Assembly: GCF_014596915.1 (NCBI RefSeq)
Contig: NZ_JACVWU010000002.1
Coordinates: forward strand, 248,001-312,000
Source: Streptomyces sp. TRM68416
GTDB taxonomy: Bacteria > Actinomycetota > Actinomycetes > Streptomycetales > Streptomycetaceae
Direction: 5' to 3'
Length of the DNA stretch: 64,000 bases
Shown here: positions 52,613 through 60,562 of the stretch, piece after piece
Layout of the letters: each line of letters starts with the position of its first letter
Position numbering within the stretch: position 1 is the first letter of the stretch
Made by a program: the position numbers and the translations under genes
The notes under the pieces: model-generated
The model's database searches: none
Told to the model about the DNA's origin: nothing
Seen by the model: the letters and a program-made list of their open reading frames with translations, nothing else

Positions 52613-54379
52613 TTACAGGTACTGACCGGTGTTGGCCACTGTGTCGATGGAGCGTCCGGTGTCTGCGCCCTGCTTTCCGGTGATGAGGGTGCGGATGTAG
52701 ACGATCCGTTCGCCCTTCTTTCCGGAGATGCGGGCCCAGTCGTCGGGGTTGGTGGTGTTGGGGAGGTCTTCGTTCTCCTTGAACTCGTCCACGCAGGCCT
52801 GGAGGAGGTGGGAGACGCGGAGGCCCTTCTGGTTGTGCTCCAGGAAGTCCTTGATCGCCATTTTCTTGGCGCGTCCGACGATGTTTTCGATCATGGCGCC
52901 GGAGTTGAAGTCCTTGAAGTAGAGGACTTCCTTGTCTCCGTTGGCGTAGGTGACTTCGAGGAAGCGGTTTTCCTCGGATTCGGCGTACATCTGTTCCACG
53001 GCGGTCTGGATCATGCCCTGGACCGTGGCTCCCTTGTCGCCGCCGTGTTCGCCGACGTCCTCGGGGTGGAGGGGGAGGCGTTGGGTGAGGTACTTGCCGA
53101 AGATGTCCTTGGCGGCTTCGGCGTCGGGGCGCTCGATTTTGATCTTCACGTCGAGGCGGCCGGGGCGCAGGATGGCGGGGTCGATCATGTCCTCGCGGTT
53201 GGAGGCGCCGATGACGACCACGTTCTGCAGGCCTTCGACGCCGTCGATCTCGGCGAGGAGCTGCGGGACGATGGTGTTTTCCACGTCGGAGCTGACGCCG
53301 GAGCCGCGGGTGCGGAAGAGGGATTCCATCTCGTCGAAGAAGACGATGACGGGGGTGCCCTCGGAGGCCTTCTCGCGCGCACGCTGGAAGACGAGGCGGA
53401 TCTGTCGCTCGGTCTCGCCGACGTACTTGTTGAGGAGTTCGGGGCCCTTGATGTTGAGGAAGAAGCTCTTGCCCTGGGCCTGGCCGGTGACTTCGGCGAC
53501 CTTCTTGGCCAGCGAGTTGGCGACGGCCTTGGCGATGAGTGTCTTGCCGCATCCGGGGGGCCCGTAGAGCAGGACGCCCTTGGGCGGGCGCAGTTCGTGC
53601 TCCTTGAACAGGTCCGGGTAGAGATAGGGGAGCTCGACGGCGTCGCGGATCATTTCGATCTGGTTGCCGAGGCCGCCGATCTGTTCGTAGCCGATGTCGG
53701 GGACTTCTTCGAGGACGAGTTCCTCGACTTCGCTCTTGGGCACGATCTCGTAGACGTAGCCGGAGCGGGGTTCGAGCAGGAGGGCGTCGCCGGGGCGGAT
53801 GGTGACGCCCAGGAGGGGTTCGGCGAGCCGTACCACGCGTTCTTCGTCGGTGTGTCCGAGTACCAGGGCGCGTTCGCCGTCCTCAAGGATCTCCTTGAGG
53901 GTGACGATGTCGCCGACGCGCTCGAATTCCATGGCTTCGACCACGTTGAGCGCTTCGTTGAGCATGACTTCCTGGCCGCGCCGCATGTCGTCGAGTTCGA
54001 CGCTGGGGCTGACGTTCACGCGGAGTTTGCGTCCTCCGGTGAAGATGTCGGCGGTGCCGTCTTCGTTGGCTTGCAGGAAGACTCCAAAGCCGGCCGGTGG
54101 CTGTGCGAGCCGGTCGACTTCTTCCTTGAGGGCGACGATCTGGTCGCGGGCCTCGCGGAGTGTGTTGGCGAGTCGTTCGTTCTGGGCGGAGACGCCGGCC
54201 AGGTTGGTCTGCAGCTCGACGATCCGCTCTTCGAGAATCCTCGTGTGTCGCGGAGAGTCGGCGAGCTTGCGTCGCAGGACGGCGATCTCCTGCTCAAGGT
54301 AGGCAATCTGCCCGGCAGGGTCTTCGGACCCTCGTCCCGGGCGGATGCCGCGGTTCATGTCGTCGTCGTGGGCTGCCAC
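52613..54379 (-). CDS. arc: proteasome-associated AAA ATPase ARC (Mpa)
   Basis: A 588-residue AAA protein. An N-terminal coiled coil (about residues 20-75) that binds Pup is followed by OB-fold domains, then the AAA domain with Walker A GPPGCGKT, Walker [11 protein letters not shown] and the arginine-finger region RPGRLD. The C-terminus QYL is the docking tail that opens the 20S gate. It unfolds pupylated proteins into the PrcAB core. The GTG at 54379 is chosen because GGAGGAGGTGAGG precedes it; the frame extends to a TTG at 54397 that overlaps this site. Confidence 0.95.
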   Translation of the reverse strand: MAAHDDDMNRGIRPGRGSEDPAGQIAYLEQEIAVLRRKLADSPRHTRILEERIVELQTNLAGVSAQNERLANTLREARDQIVALKEEVDRLAQPPAGFGVFLQANEDGTADIFTGGRKLRVNVSPSVELDDMRRGQEVMLNEALNVVEAMEFERVGDIVTLKEILEDGERALVLGHTDEERVVRLAEPLLGVTIRPGDALLLEPRSGYVYEIVPKSEVEELVLEEVPDIGYEQIGGLGNQIEMIRDAVELPYLYPDLFKEHELRPPKGVLLYGPPGCGKTLIAKAVANSLAKKVAEVTGQAQGKSFFLNIKGPELLNKYVGETERQIRLVFQRAREKASEGTPVIVFFDEMESLFRTRGSGVSSDVENTIVPQLLAEIDGVEGLQNVVVIGASNREDMIDPAILRPGRLDVKIKIERPDAEAAKDIFGKYLTQRLPLHPEDVGEHGGDKGATVQGMIQTAVEQMYAESEENRFLEVTYANGDKEVLYFKDFNSGAMIENIVGRAKKMAIKDFLEHNQKGLRVSHLLQACVDEFKENEDLPNTTNPDDWARISGKKGERIVYIRTLITGKQGADTGRSIDTVANTGQYL

Positions 54380-54397
54380 GGTCCTCACCTCCTCCAA

Positions 54398-54818
54398 GGG
54401 GAGCTGGACGCTTCCAGACCCTACCTGGGTGGGTATCGATTGAAACCCCTAGATCACAAAGACTGTCAAGGTGTGTCGTCGGCCACACCCTGAGTCCTTC
54501 CTTACGCGGAGTGGATACCCACTCAACGCGATTCAGAAGCGGGCTGTTCCTGGCCGGGGTGGTGGAACACCGTCGCGGTGGGCCGGAGTTGCTGCTGCCG
54601 GGCGGGCCGGCGGGCGGTCGGGAGGGGGTGTGGTGACGGGTCGCGGAGGGGTGTTCCCGGTTCACCGAGGGGTGACGCAGGGGTGGTGTGCGGGCACGGT
54701 GCGTTAGCGGTGGTGGTGCCGTTGTCGGGGGTGGGGCGGGGGTCGGTCGGCCTCGGGTCGGGAGGGGGCGGAGGTAGGGTCGAGGCGTTATTTCAAAGCA
54801 GTGGAGACGGCGGGAGAC
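54398..54818. promoter_or_regulatory. arc upstream region
   Basis: This 421-bp stretch separates arc (minus) from the ferredoxin gene (plus). On the minus strand it contains a perfect TTGACA (54469-54464) directly preceded by the GGTGTG/CACACC inverted repeat (54470-54489), though no good -10 at 17-18 bp. GAGTGG-ATAC-CCACTC lies at 54509-54524. GTGGGTATC occurs once on each strand (54429-54437 and 54514-54522, pointing towards each other). I see no gene here; 54540-54800 is G-rich and featureless. Confidence 0.5.
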
Positions 54819-55124
54819 ATGGGCGTGCAGCAGGAGGCCGGGGTCGGTGGCGAGGCACTGGAGGTCTGGATCGACCAGGATCTCTGTACCGGCGACGGCA
54901 TCTGTGTGCAGTACGCGCCGGAGGTGTTCGAGCTGGACATCGACGGGCTGGCGTATGTGAAGGGCTCGGACGACGAGCTGCTGCAGGACAGGGGTGCGAC
55001 GACGCCGGTGCCGTTGCCGTTGCTGACGGATGTGGTGGATTCGGCGAAGGAGTGTCCTGGCGAGTGCATTCATGTGCGCCGGGTCGCGGACCGGGTCGAG
55101 GTGTTCGGGCCCGACGCGGAGTGA
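54819..55124 (+). CDS. small ferredoxin, 3Fe-4S type with an additional cysteine
   Basis: A 101-residue acidic ferredoxin with CTGDGIC (C23, C29), the YAPEVFELD segment and AKECPGEC (C79, C83). Three cysteines at 23, 29 and 79 match the 3Fe-4S pattern of P450-associated ferredoxins. Cys83 replaces the usual alanine. An insertion between the cysteine groups enlarges it compared with standard 65-residue forms. ATG 54819 follows GGGAG; a GTG at 54801 is possible. Partner unknown: the only P450 in the window (rarE) is 24 kb away. Confidence 0.85.
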   Translation: MGVQQEAGVGGEALEVWIDQDLCTGDGICVQYAPEVFELDIDGLAYVKGSDDELLQDRGATTPVPLPLLTDVVDSAKECPGECIHVRRVADRVEVFGPDAE

Positions 55125-55145
55125 CGGCCTGGTTGCGGGGGCCGG

Positions 55146-55724
55146 TCAGACGCTGCGGGCTCCGGCAGGGGTGGTGCGCTGGAAGGCGCCGTCCTTCCAC
55201 TGCCATTTCGCGCGGTCGGTGACGTCGGGGCAGCAGCGGGGGACGTCGTCGGAGGAGTAGCCGAGGAGGGTGGCGTGGACGGCTCCGTCGCGTAGGTCGA
55301 GGGTGTCGACGGTGAGGTGGTCCTTGGGGTCGGCGAGGGTGGCGACGACGCGGGGGCGTTCGGTTTCGCTCGCGCGTGTGAGGACGTAGACGCCGTCGGG
55401 TGGTGTGCCCATGGGGGCGTCGCAGTGGACGACGGCGACGGTTTCGGGGCGTCCGTCACCGTCGAGGTCGCCTGACGCTTTTTTGACGACAACCGCTTTG
55501 ACGGGGCCGCATTCCAGGGGGAATGTGACGTCCGCGGGGTTGGGCGGGGTGAGGTCGGTGTGCGTGGTCTGCGTCTGGGGGCCGGCGGCCTGGGCGGCGG
55601 TCGCGGAGTCGGGTTGCAGGGCGGCGGAGAGCGCCATGACGCCGGCGAGGGCGGTGGCGGTCGCGAGCCAGTGGATGGGGCGGGTGTGGGTGTGTGCCAG
55701 TTCCGGGACGGCGGGGTGCTGCAC
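55146..55724 (-). CDS. exported protein of unknown function
   Basis: A 192-residue protein with a hydrophobic N-terminal segment (WLATATALAGVMALSAAL) likely to act as a signal peptide, then a Thr/Pro-rich linker. A compact domain has a DLDGDGRPE calcium-loop-like motif and cysteines near ECGPVK, VVHCDAP and RCCPDV. LppP-like or repeat-domain secreted proteins look similar, but I cannot name it. GTG 55724 follows AGGAG. Confidence 0.7.
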   Translation of the reverse strand: MQHPAVPELAHTHTRPIHWLATATALAGVMALSAALQPDSATAAQAAGPQTQTTHTDLTPPNPADVTFPLECGPVKAVVVKKASGDLDGDGRPETVAVVHCDAPMGTPPDGVYVLTRASETERPRVVATLADPKDHLTVDTLDLRDGAVHATLLGYSSDDVPRCCPDVTDRAKWQWKDGAFQRTTPAGARSV

Positions 55725-55862
55725 TAGGAGTGTCTCCTGTGAGGGCTGTGCCGGTGGGTGCCAGGCATGGTGCCACACGTCACAGGGCGGGGGAACGGCG
55801 GGGTGTGCGGTTCGGGTGCCGGAGTGTGCGGGGGTGGTGTGCCGTCCGGGGGAAAGTACGGT

Positions 55863-55895
55863 GGCCGAGTTCCCGTGTGGTTCGGGAACTCGGCC
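55863..55895. terminator. terminator downstream of trmI
   Basis: GGCCGAGTTCCCG, a 7-nt loop and CGGGAACTCGGCC form a perfect 13-bp stem 35 bp after the trmI stop on the minus strand. Confidence 0.8.
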
Positions 55896-55930
55896 GTGGT
55901 GTTCGTACGTTGGGGGCGGCGGGGGCCGGG

Positions 55931-56833
55931 TCAGCGGCCGGTGCCTCCGTCGGCGTTGGGGCCGGCGTAGTCCTCGCCGTAGGCGCCCTTGGCGGGGCGG
56001 CGGCGGCGCATGGGCGGTTCGACGCCGTCGGCGAGGCGTCGGGCGGTGAGCAGGAAGCCGGTGTGGCCGATCATGCGGTGGTCGGGGCGGACGGCGAGGC
56101 CCTCGATGTGCCAGTTGCGGATCATCGTCTCCCAGGCGGTCGGCTCGTTGAAGCTGCCGATCTCGCGGATGGACTCGACGGTCCGGGCGAGCTGGGTGGT
56201 GGTGGCGACGTAGCAGCAGAGGATGCCGCCGGGGACGAGTGCCTTGGAGACGGCCTCCAGGCATTCCCAGGGGGCGAGCATGTCGAGGATGACGCGGTCG
56301 ACGTCGGTGTCGCTCAGGTTGTCCTGGAGGTCGCCGACGGTGAGCTGCCAGGCGGGGTGGGGGCCGCCGAAGTAGCGCTCCACGTTCTGCTTGGCGATCT
56401 CGGCGAAGTCCTCGCGGCGCTCGTAGGAGTGCAGCATGCCCTGGTCGCCGATGGCACGCAGCAGGAAGCTGCTGAGCGAGCCGGAGCCGACGCCGGCCTC
56501 GACGACGCGGGCGCCGGGGAAGATGTCGGCGAAGGCGAGGATCTGCCCGGCGTCCTTGGGGTAGACGACGGCTGCCCCGCGGGGCATGGACAGGACGTAG
56601 TCGGGGAGCAGGGGGCGCAGCGCGAGGTAGGCGACGTTCCCGGTGGTGCGGACAACGCTGCCCTCGGGTGCGCCGATCAGTTCGTCGTGCGGGAAGGAAC
56701 CCTTGTGGGTGTGGAAGTTCTTCCCGGCTTCGAGCGTGAACGTGTAGTGGCGGCCCTTGGGGTCGGTCAGCTGAACCTGGTCCCCGACCTTGAAGGGCCC
56801 GCGCCTGCGGGCGGCACCGGTCGGTTCGGACAT
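55931..56833 (-). CDS. trmI: tRNA (adenine-58-N1) methyltransferase TrmI
   Basis: A 300-residue class I methyltransferase. The N-terminal beta-barrel is followed by the SAM-binding VVEAGVGSGSLSSFLLR near residue 110, and VILDMLAPWECLE near 180. It makes m1A58 in the T-loop of tRNAs as a tetramer. The C-terminus has a short basic stretch. In mycobacteria the same enzyme also neighbours the proteasome genes and a RecB-family nuclease, as here. Confidence 0.93.
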   Translation of the reverse strand: MSEPTGAARRRGPFKVGDQVQLTDPKGRHYTFTLEAGKNFHTHKGSFPHDELIGAPEGSVVRTTGNVAYLALRPLLPDYVLSMPRGAAVVYPKDAGQILAFADIFPGARVVEAGVGSGSLSSFLLRAIGDQGMLHSYERREDFAEIAKQNVERYFGGPHPAWQLTVGDLQDNLSDTDVDRVILDMLAPWECLEAVSKALVPGGILCCYVATTTQLARTVESIREIGSFNEPTAWETMIRNWHIEGLAVRPDHRMIGHTGFLLTARRLADGVEPPMRRRRPAKGAYGEDYAGPNADGGTGR

Positions 56834-56871
56834 GTGAACAGACTACCGGGGTTTGTGGGGGCCGCCGACCA

Positions 56872-58491
56872 TCAGGAGGGGCGGGCCATGGCCTTGACGA
56901 AGGCGCGCTCGACGTCGGCGGCGGAGAGGACGCCGTAGATCTCGCCGGTTTCTTCGACGACGAGGTATTCGGTGGCGGGGGTGGCTCGGAGGGCGTCGAG
57001 GAGTTCTTCTCCGGCGAGTTCGGCGGAGACGCGCATGCCTTCGGTGAGCTCTTGGGCGAGGCCGCTGACGGCGACCCAGGGGCGGCGGTGTTCGGGGACG
57101 CCGACGATGGCGGCTTCGCGGACGAGGGAGAGGGGGGCGCCGTCGGTGTCGACGACGACGAGGGCGCGGGCGCCGGCGGCGTTGGCGCGGCGCAGCGCTT
57201 CGGAGAGGGGGGTGTCGGATTCGACGGGGACGGCGCGGCGGGTGAGGGTGCGGGCGCGCAGTTCGGGGAGGTGTTCGCGCAGGCGGGCCATGCGGAGGCT
57301 GTTGCCGGCGCCGGTCCAGATGATGGCGGCGAGGATGGCGGCGAGCAGGGCGTCCATGACGGTGTCCATGCCGACGTTGTCCTCGGCGTTGGAGCCGAGG
57401 GCTCCGGACTGGGTGAGCAGGGGGAGGCCGATGAGGACGGAGACGGCGAGGGCGCGGCCGACCCAGGCGGCGGCGATGGTGCCGCTCATGGGTTTGCCGG
57501 TGATCTTCCAGACGACGGCGCGGAGCATGCGGCCGCCGTCGAGGGGCAGGCCGGGCAGGAGGTTGAAGCCGGCCACGATGAGGTTGGAGATCATCAGGCC
57601 GGCCAGCAGGACGCCGGGGACGGTGCCGGGTTCCACGGTCTGCATGACGGCGTAGAAGACGCCGGCGAGGGCGAGGGAGAGCAGGGGGCCGACGAAGGCG
57701 AGGATGAATTCGCGGCCCGGGGTGTCGGACTCCTTCTCGATCTCGGAGACGCCGCCGAAGAACTGGAGCTGGATGCGGCGGACGGGGAGTTTGAAGCGGA
57801 GGGCCGCGACGGTGTGGGCGAGTTCGTGGACGAGGACGGAGGCGTAGAAGGCGACGGCGAAGAAGAGGGAGACGAGGTAGCGGGCGGCGCCGAGTTCGGG
57901 CAGCACGCGGTCGAGCTGGCCGCCGAAGACCCAGGTGATGAGGGCGGCGACGAGGAACCAGCTGGGTGCGACGTACACGGGCACGCCGAAGGGGCGGCCC
58001 ATGAGCAGTCCGCCCCGGCTCTCCGGGGGTCGCTGGGGCGGGCGCGTCTTGGCCGTCCCGGAGTGCGCGAGGGTGCGGTGGTCGGCGTCGGCGGGGGCCT
58101 GGTGGTCGGCGTCAGCCGGGGCCCGGTGATGGGTGTCGGCGGGGGCCCGGTGATGGGCGTCTGCCGGGGCCGGGCGGTCGCCGTCTGCCGGGGCCGGGCG
58201 GTCGGCGTCGGCGGGGGCCCGGTGATGGGCGTCGGCGGGGGTCGGCTCGGACGAGTGGGGCGGTTTCTCGGCCTGTCGGGCTTCGGGGGCGTCCGGGGCG
58301 TCGGTGGTTGCCGGCTTGGTGAACTTCCCCGCCGCGGTGGGCTGTTCGTCGGGTGCGGAGGTGTTGTCGTGGTGGCGCTGGTCCGAGTCGGTGTGCACGG
58401 GGTCGGCGGCCGGGGCCTTCGGCCCTGTGTGGCGCCGGTCCGTCTCCTCGCTGTCGGACCGCGGCTGCCCGCTCCCGCCGCTCTCGTCCAC
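56872..58491 (-). CDS. site-2 metalloprotease with CBS domains and a repeat-rich N-terminal tail
   Basis: A 539-residue intramembrane zinc protease. Residues 1-160 are a disordered tail that includes seven copies of an 8-residue APADADHR-type repeat (84-139). The protease core starts at MGRPFGVPVYV. The zinc site is H222-ELAH in helix 2 and the second motif is NLLPGLPLDGGRML. Two CBS domains (about residues 415-535) complete the protein. S2P enzymes release membrane-bound factors or cleave signal-peptide remnants; no substrate is evident nearby. GTG 58491 follows GAGGGGAC. Confidence 0.9.
   Translation of the reverse strand: MDESGGSGQPRSDSEETDRRHTGPKAPAADPVHTDSDQRHHDNTSAPDEQPTAAGKFTKPATTDAPDAPEARQAEKPPHSSEPTPADAHHRAPADADRPAPADGDRPAPADAHHRAPADTHHRAPADADHQAPADADHRTLAHSGTAKTRPPQRPPESRGGLLMGRPFGVPVYVAPSWFLVAALITWVFGGQLDRVLPELGAARYLVSLFFAVAFYASVLVHELAHTVAALRFKLPVRRIQLQFFGGVSEIEKESDTPGREFILAFVGPLLSLALAGVFYAVMQTVEPGTVPGVLLAGLMISNLIVAGFNLLPGLPLDGGRMLRAVVWKITGKPMSGTIAAAWVGRALAVSVLIGLPLLTQSGALGSNAEDNVGMDTVMDALLAAILAAIIWTGAGNSLRMARLREHLPELRARTLTRRAVPVESDTPLSEALRRANAAGARALVVVDTDGAPLSLVREAAIVGVPEHRRPWVAVSGLAQELTEGMRVSAELAGEELLDALRATPATEYLVVEETGEIYGVLSAADVERAFVKAMARPS
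58075..58242 (-). repeat. 24-bp tandem repeats encoding APADADHR-type octapeptides
   Basis: Seven imperfect 24-bp units within the 5' part of the site-2 protease gene, in frame with it. Confidence 0.85.
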
Positions 58492-58665
58492 GATGTCCCC
58501 TCGTTCGAAGCGTCTTCCGCGCCTGCCGGGCGGAAGGGTCTCGGGTCGATGGTATGCGTCCGTCGCTGCGCGTTCCGCCCCGGCACCCCCTGTGTTCGCG
58601 CGCTGTCGGGCCGTCGGGGGCCGGGGCGGGGGTGACTGTCGGTGGTGGGCCGTATGGTCTGTGGC

Positions 58666-59790
58666 ATGGAGACGAGCACGGAGGGCGCGGCGGCGGGCCT
58701 CAGCGGTGGTGTCGTGGATGCGGGGCGGGCCGTGTCCGGCGGGGACGCGACGGCGCGGGAGCGGACGGCGGCCGCGCCGACGGATGCCGTGGCGACGGAT
58801 GCCGCGGCGGCGGCCCCGGGCAGGGAGGTCGTGGACCCGGGGCGGGCCGTGCCCGGCGAGGTCACGGCGGTGGCGGGGCAGGCGGTGGCGGGGCAGGCTG
58901 CGCCGGGGCAGGCGGTGGCGGGGCCGGGGGATGCCGTGGCCGTGGTGCCCGGCTCGTTGTCGCCTTCGCGTGCCGGGGACTTCATGCAGTGTCCGTTGTT
59001 GTATCGGTTCCGAGTGATCGACCGGTTGCCGGAGAAGCCGAGTGAGGCGGCGACGCGGGGGACGTTGGTGCATGCGGTGCTGGAGCGGTTGTTCGATGCT
59101 CCGGCGGCGGAGCGGACGGCGTCCCGGGCCCGGGCGCTGGTGCCGGGGCAGTGGGAGCGGCTGCGGGAGAGCAGGCCGGAGGTGGTGGAGCTGTTCGCCG
59201 ACGATCCGGAGGGCGAGCGGCTGGCGCGCTGGCTGGGTGAGGCGGAGCGGCTGGTGGAGCGGTGGTTCTCGCTGGAGGATCCGACGCGGCTGGAGCCGGC
59301 GGAGCGTGAGCTGTTCGTGGAGGCGGAGCTGGAGTCGGGGCTGCGCCTTCGCGGGATCATCGACCGGGTGGACGTGGCGCCGACGGGCGAGGTGCGGATC
59401 GTCGACTACAAGACGGGCAAGGCTCCCCGGCCGGAGTACGCCGAGGGTGCGCTGTTCCAGATGAAGTTCTACGCGCTTGTGGTGTGGCGGTTGAAGCGGG
59501 TGGTGCCCCGTCGGCTGCAGTTGGTGTATCTGGGCAGTGGGGATGTGCTGACGTACGACCCGGTGGTGGCCGATCTCGAGCGGGTCGAGCGCAAGCTGTT
59601 GGCGCTGTGGGAGGCGATCCGGCTGGCGACGGAGACGGGTGACTGGCGGCCGCGGCCGACGAAATTGTGCGGCTGGTGCGATCACCAGGCGCACTGTCCG
59701 GAATTCGGTGGTACTCCCCCGCCCTACCCGCTGCCGGCGAGGGCGGCCGAGTCGGGTGGGGGCGCACAGGGCAGAATGGGGCCGGACTAG
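58666..59790 (+). CDS. RecB-family exonuclease with iron-sulfur cysteines
   Basis: A 374-residue PD-(D/E)XK nuclease of the RecB/AddB C-terminal type. It has SPSRAGDFMQCPLLYRFR near residue 100, GTLVHAVLE, and the catalytic GIIDRVDV and RIVDYKTGK. Cysteines 109, 335, 338 and 344 are placed as in the 4Fe-4S staple of AddB. No helicase domain is attached. An Ala/Gly-rich tail of about 95 residues precedes the nuclease. A TATGGT hexamer at 58653-58658 ends seven bases before ATG 58666, pointing to a leaderless mRNA. It is divergent from the site-2 protease gene. Confidence 0.9.
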   Translation: METSTEGAAAGLSGGVVDAGRAVSGGDATARERTAAAPTDAVATDAAAAAPGREVVDPGRAVPGEVTAVAGQAVAGQAAPGQAVAGPGDAVAVVPGSLSPSRAGDFMQCPLLYRFRVIDRLPEKPSEAATRGTLVHAVLERLFDAPAAERTASRARALVPGQWERLRESRPEVVELFADDPEGERLARWLGEAERLVERWFSLEDPTRLEPAERELFVEAELESGLRLRGIIDRVDVAPTGEVRIVDYKTGKAPRPEYAEGALFQMKFYALVVWRLKRVVPRRLQLVYLGSGDVLTYDPVVADLERVERKLLALWEAIRLATETGDWRPRPTKLCGWCDHQAHCPEFGGTPPPYPLPARAAESGGGAQGRMGPD

Positions 59791-59804
59791 CGAAGGAGAC
59801 TTAC

Positions 59805-60476
59805 GTGGCCATCCGCGTCCTACTGGTCGACGACCAGCCGCTGCTGCGTACCGGCTTCCGGATGATCCTGGAGGCGGAGCAGGATCTCGCGGTCGTGGGC
59901 GAGGCCGGAGACGGCCTTCAGGCCCTCGACCAGGTGCGCGCGCTGCAGCCCGATGTGGTGTTGATGGACATCCGTATGCCGCGGATGGACGGTGTGGAGG
60001 CGACCCGGCAGATCACCGGGCCGGGGCGGGACGGCCCGGCGAAGGTGCTGGTGCTGACGACGTTCGATCTCGACGAGTATGTGGTGGAGGCGTTGAAGGC
60101 GGGGGCCAGTGGGTTTCTGCTGAAGGATGCCCCGGCCAATGAGCTGGTGCAGGCGATCCGGGTGGTGGCCGCGGGTGAGGCGATGCTCGCGCCGAGTATC
60201 ACGCGTCGGCTGCTGGACAAGTACGCGACGCATCTGCCCTCGGGTGAGGAGCCGGTTCCGGACACGCTGCACTCGCTGACCGAGCGTGAGGTGGAGGTGC
60301 TGAAGCTGGTGGCGCGGGGGCTGTCCAACGCGGAGATCGCGGCGGATCTGTTCGTCAGTGAGACCACGGTGAAGACGCACGTGGGGCATGTGCTGACCAA
60401 GCTGGGCCTGCGGGACCGGGTGCAGGCCGCGGTGTACGCGTACGAGAGCGGGCTGGTGCGTCCCGGGGCGCAGTAG
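59805..60476 (+). CDS. NarL/LuxR-family response regulator (orphan)
   Basis: A 223-residue regulator with a receiver domain (phospho-acceptor Asp55 in VVLMDIRMPRMDG, acidic pair D9/D10, switch Thr in VLTTFDLDEYV, Lys in LLKDAP). Its C-terminal LuxR helix-turn-helix is LTEREVEVLKLVARGLSN...SETTVKTHVGHVLTKLGLRDR. No histidine kinase gene adjoins it. GTG 59805 follows GAAGGAG, and the gap to the nuclease gene is 14 bp, so the two may be cotranscribed. Confidence 0.93.
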   Translation: MAIRVLLVDDQPLLRTGFRMILEAEQDLAVVGEAGDGLQALDQVRALQPDVVLMDIRMPRMDGVEATRQITGPGRDGPAKVLVLTTFDLDEYVVEALKAGASGFLLKDAPANELVQAIRVVAAGEAMLAPSITRRLLDKYATHLPSGEEPVPDTLHSLTEREVEVLKLVARGLSNAEIAADLFVSETTVKTHVGHVLTKLGLRDRVQAAVYAYESGLVRPGAQ

Positions 60477-60497
60477 CCGGTGGTGGCCGTACCTCAA

Positions 60498-60546
60498 CCG
60501 CACAAGGGCGCCCGCTTCCCTCATGGAAGCGGGCGCCCTTGTGCGG
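60498..60546. terminator. long bidirectional hairpin terminator
   Basis: A perfect 22-bp inverted repeat with a 5-nt loop (left arm 60498-60519, right arm 60525-60546; core AAGGGCGCCCGCTTCC). It lies 21 bp after the response-regulator stop and 16 bp after the end of the convergent binding-protein gene. Confidence 0.9.
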
Positions 60547-60562
60547 TGTGCGGCGGAGAGGG

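Noticed and set aside
54441..54469. The TTGACA at 54464-54469 (minus) as a complete arc promoter
   Set aside because: At 17-18 bp spacing the -10 would read GTTTCA or TTTCAA, which is poor, so only the upstream region is annotated.
50567..54493. A 1,308-codon open frame on the plus strand opposite dop and arc
   Set aside because: Val/Gly/Asp-rich antisense shadow of two well-identified genes; no domain signature.
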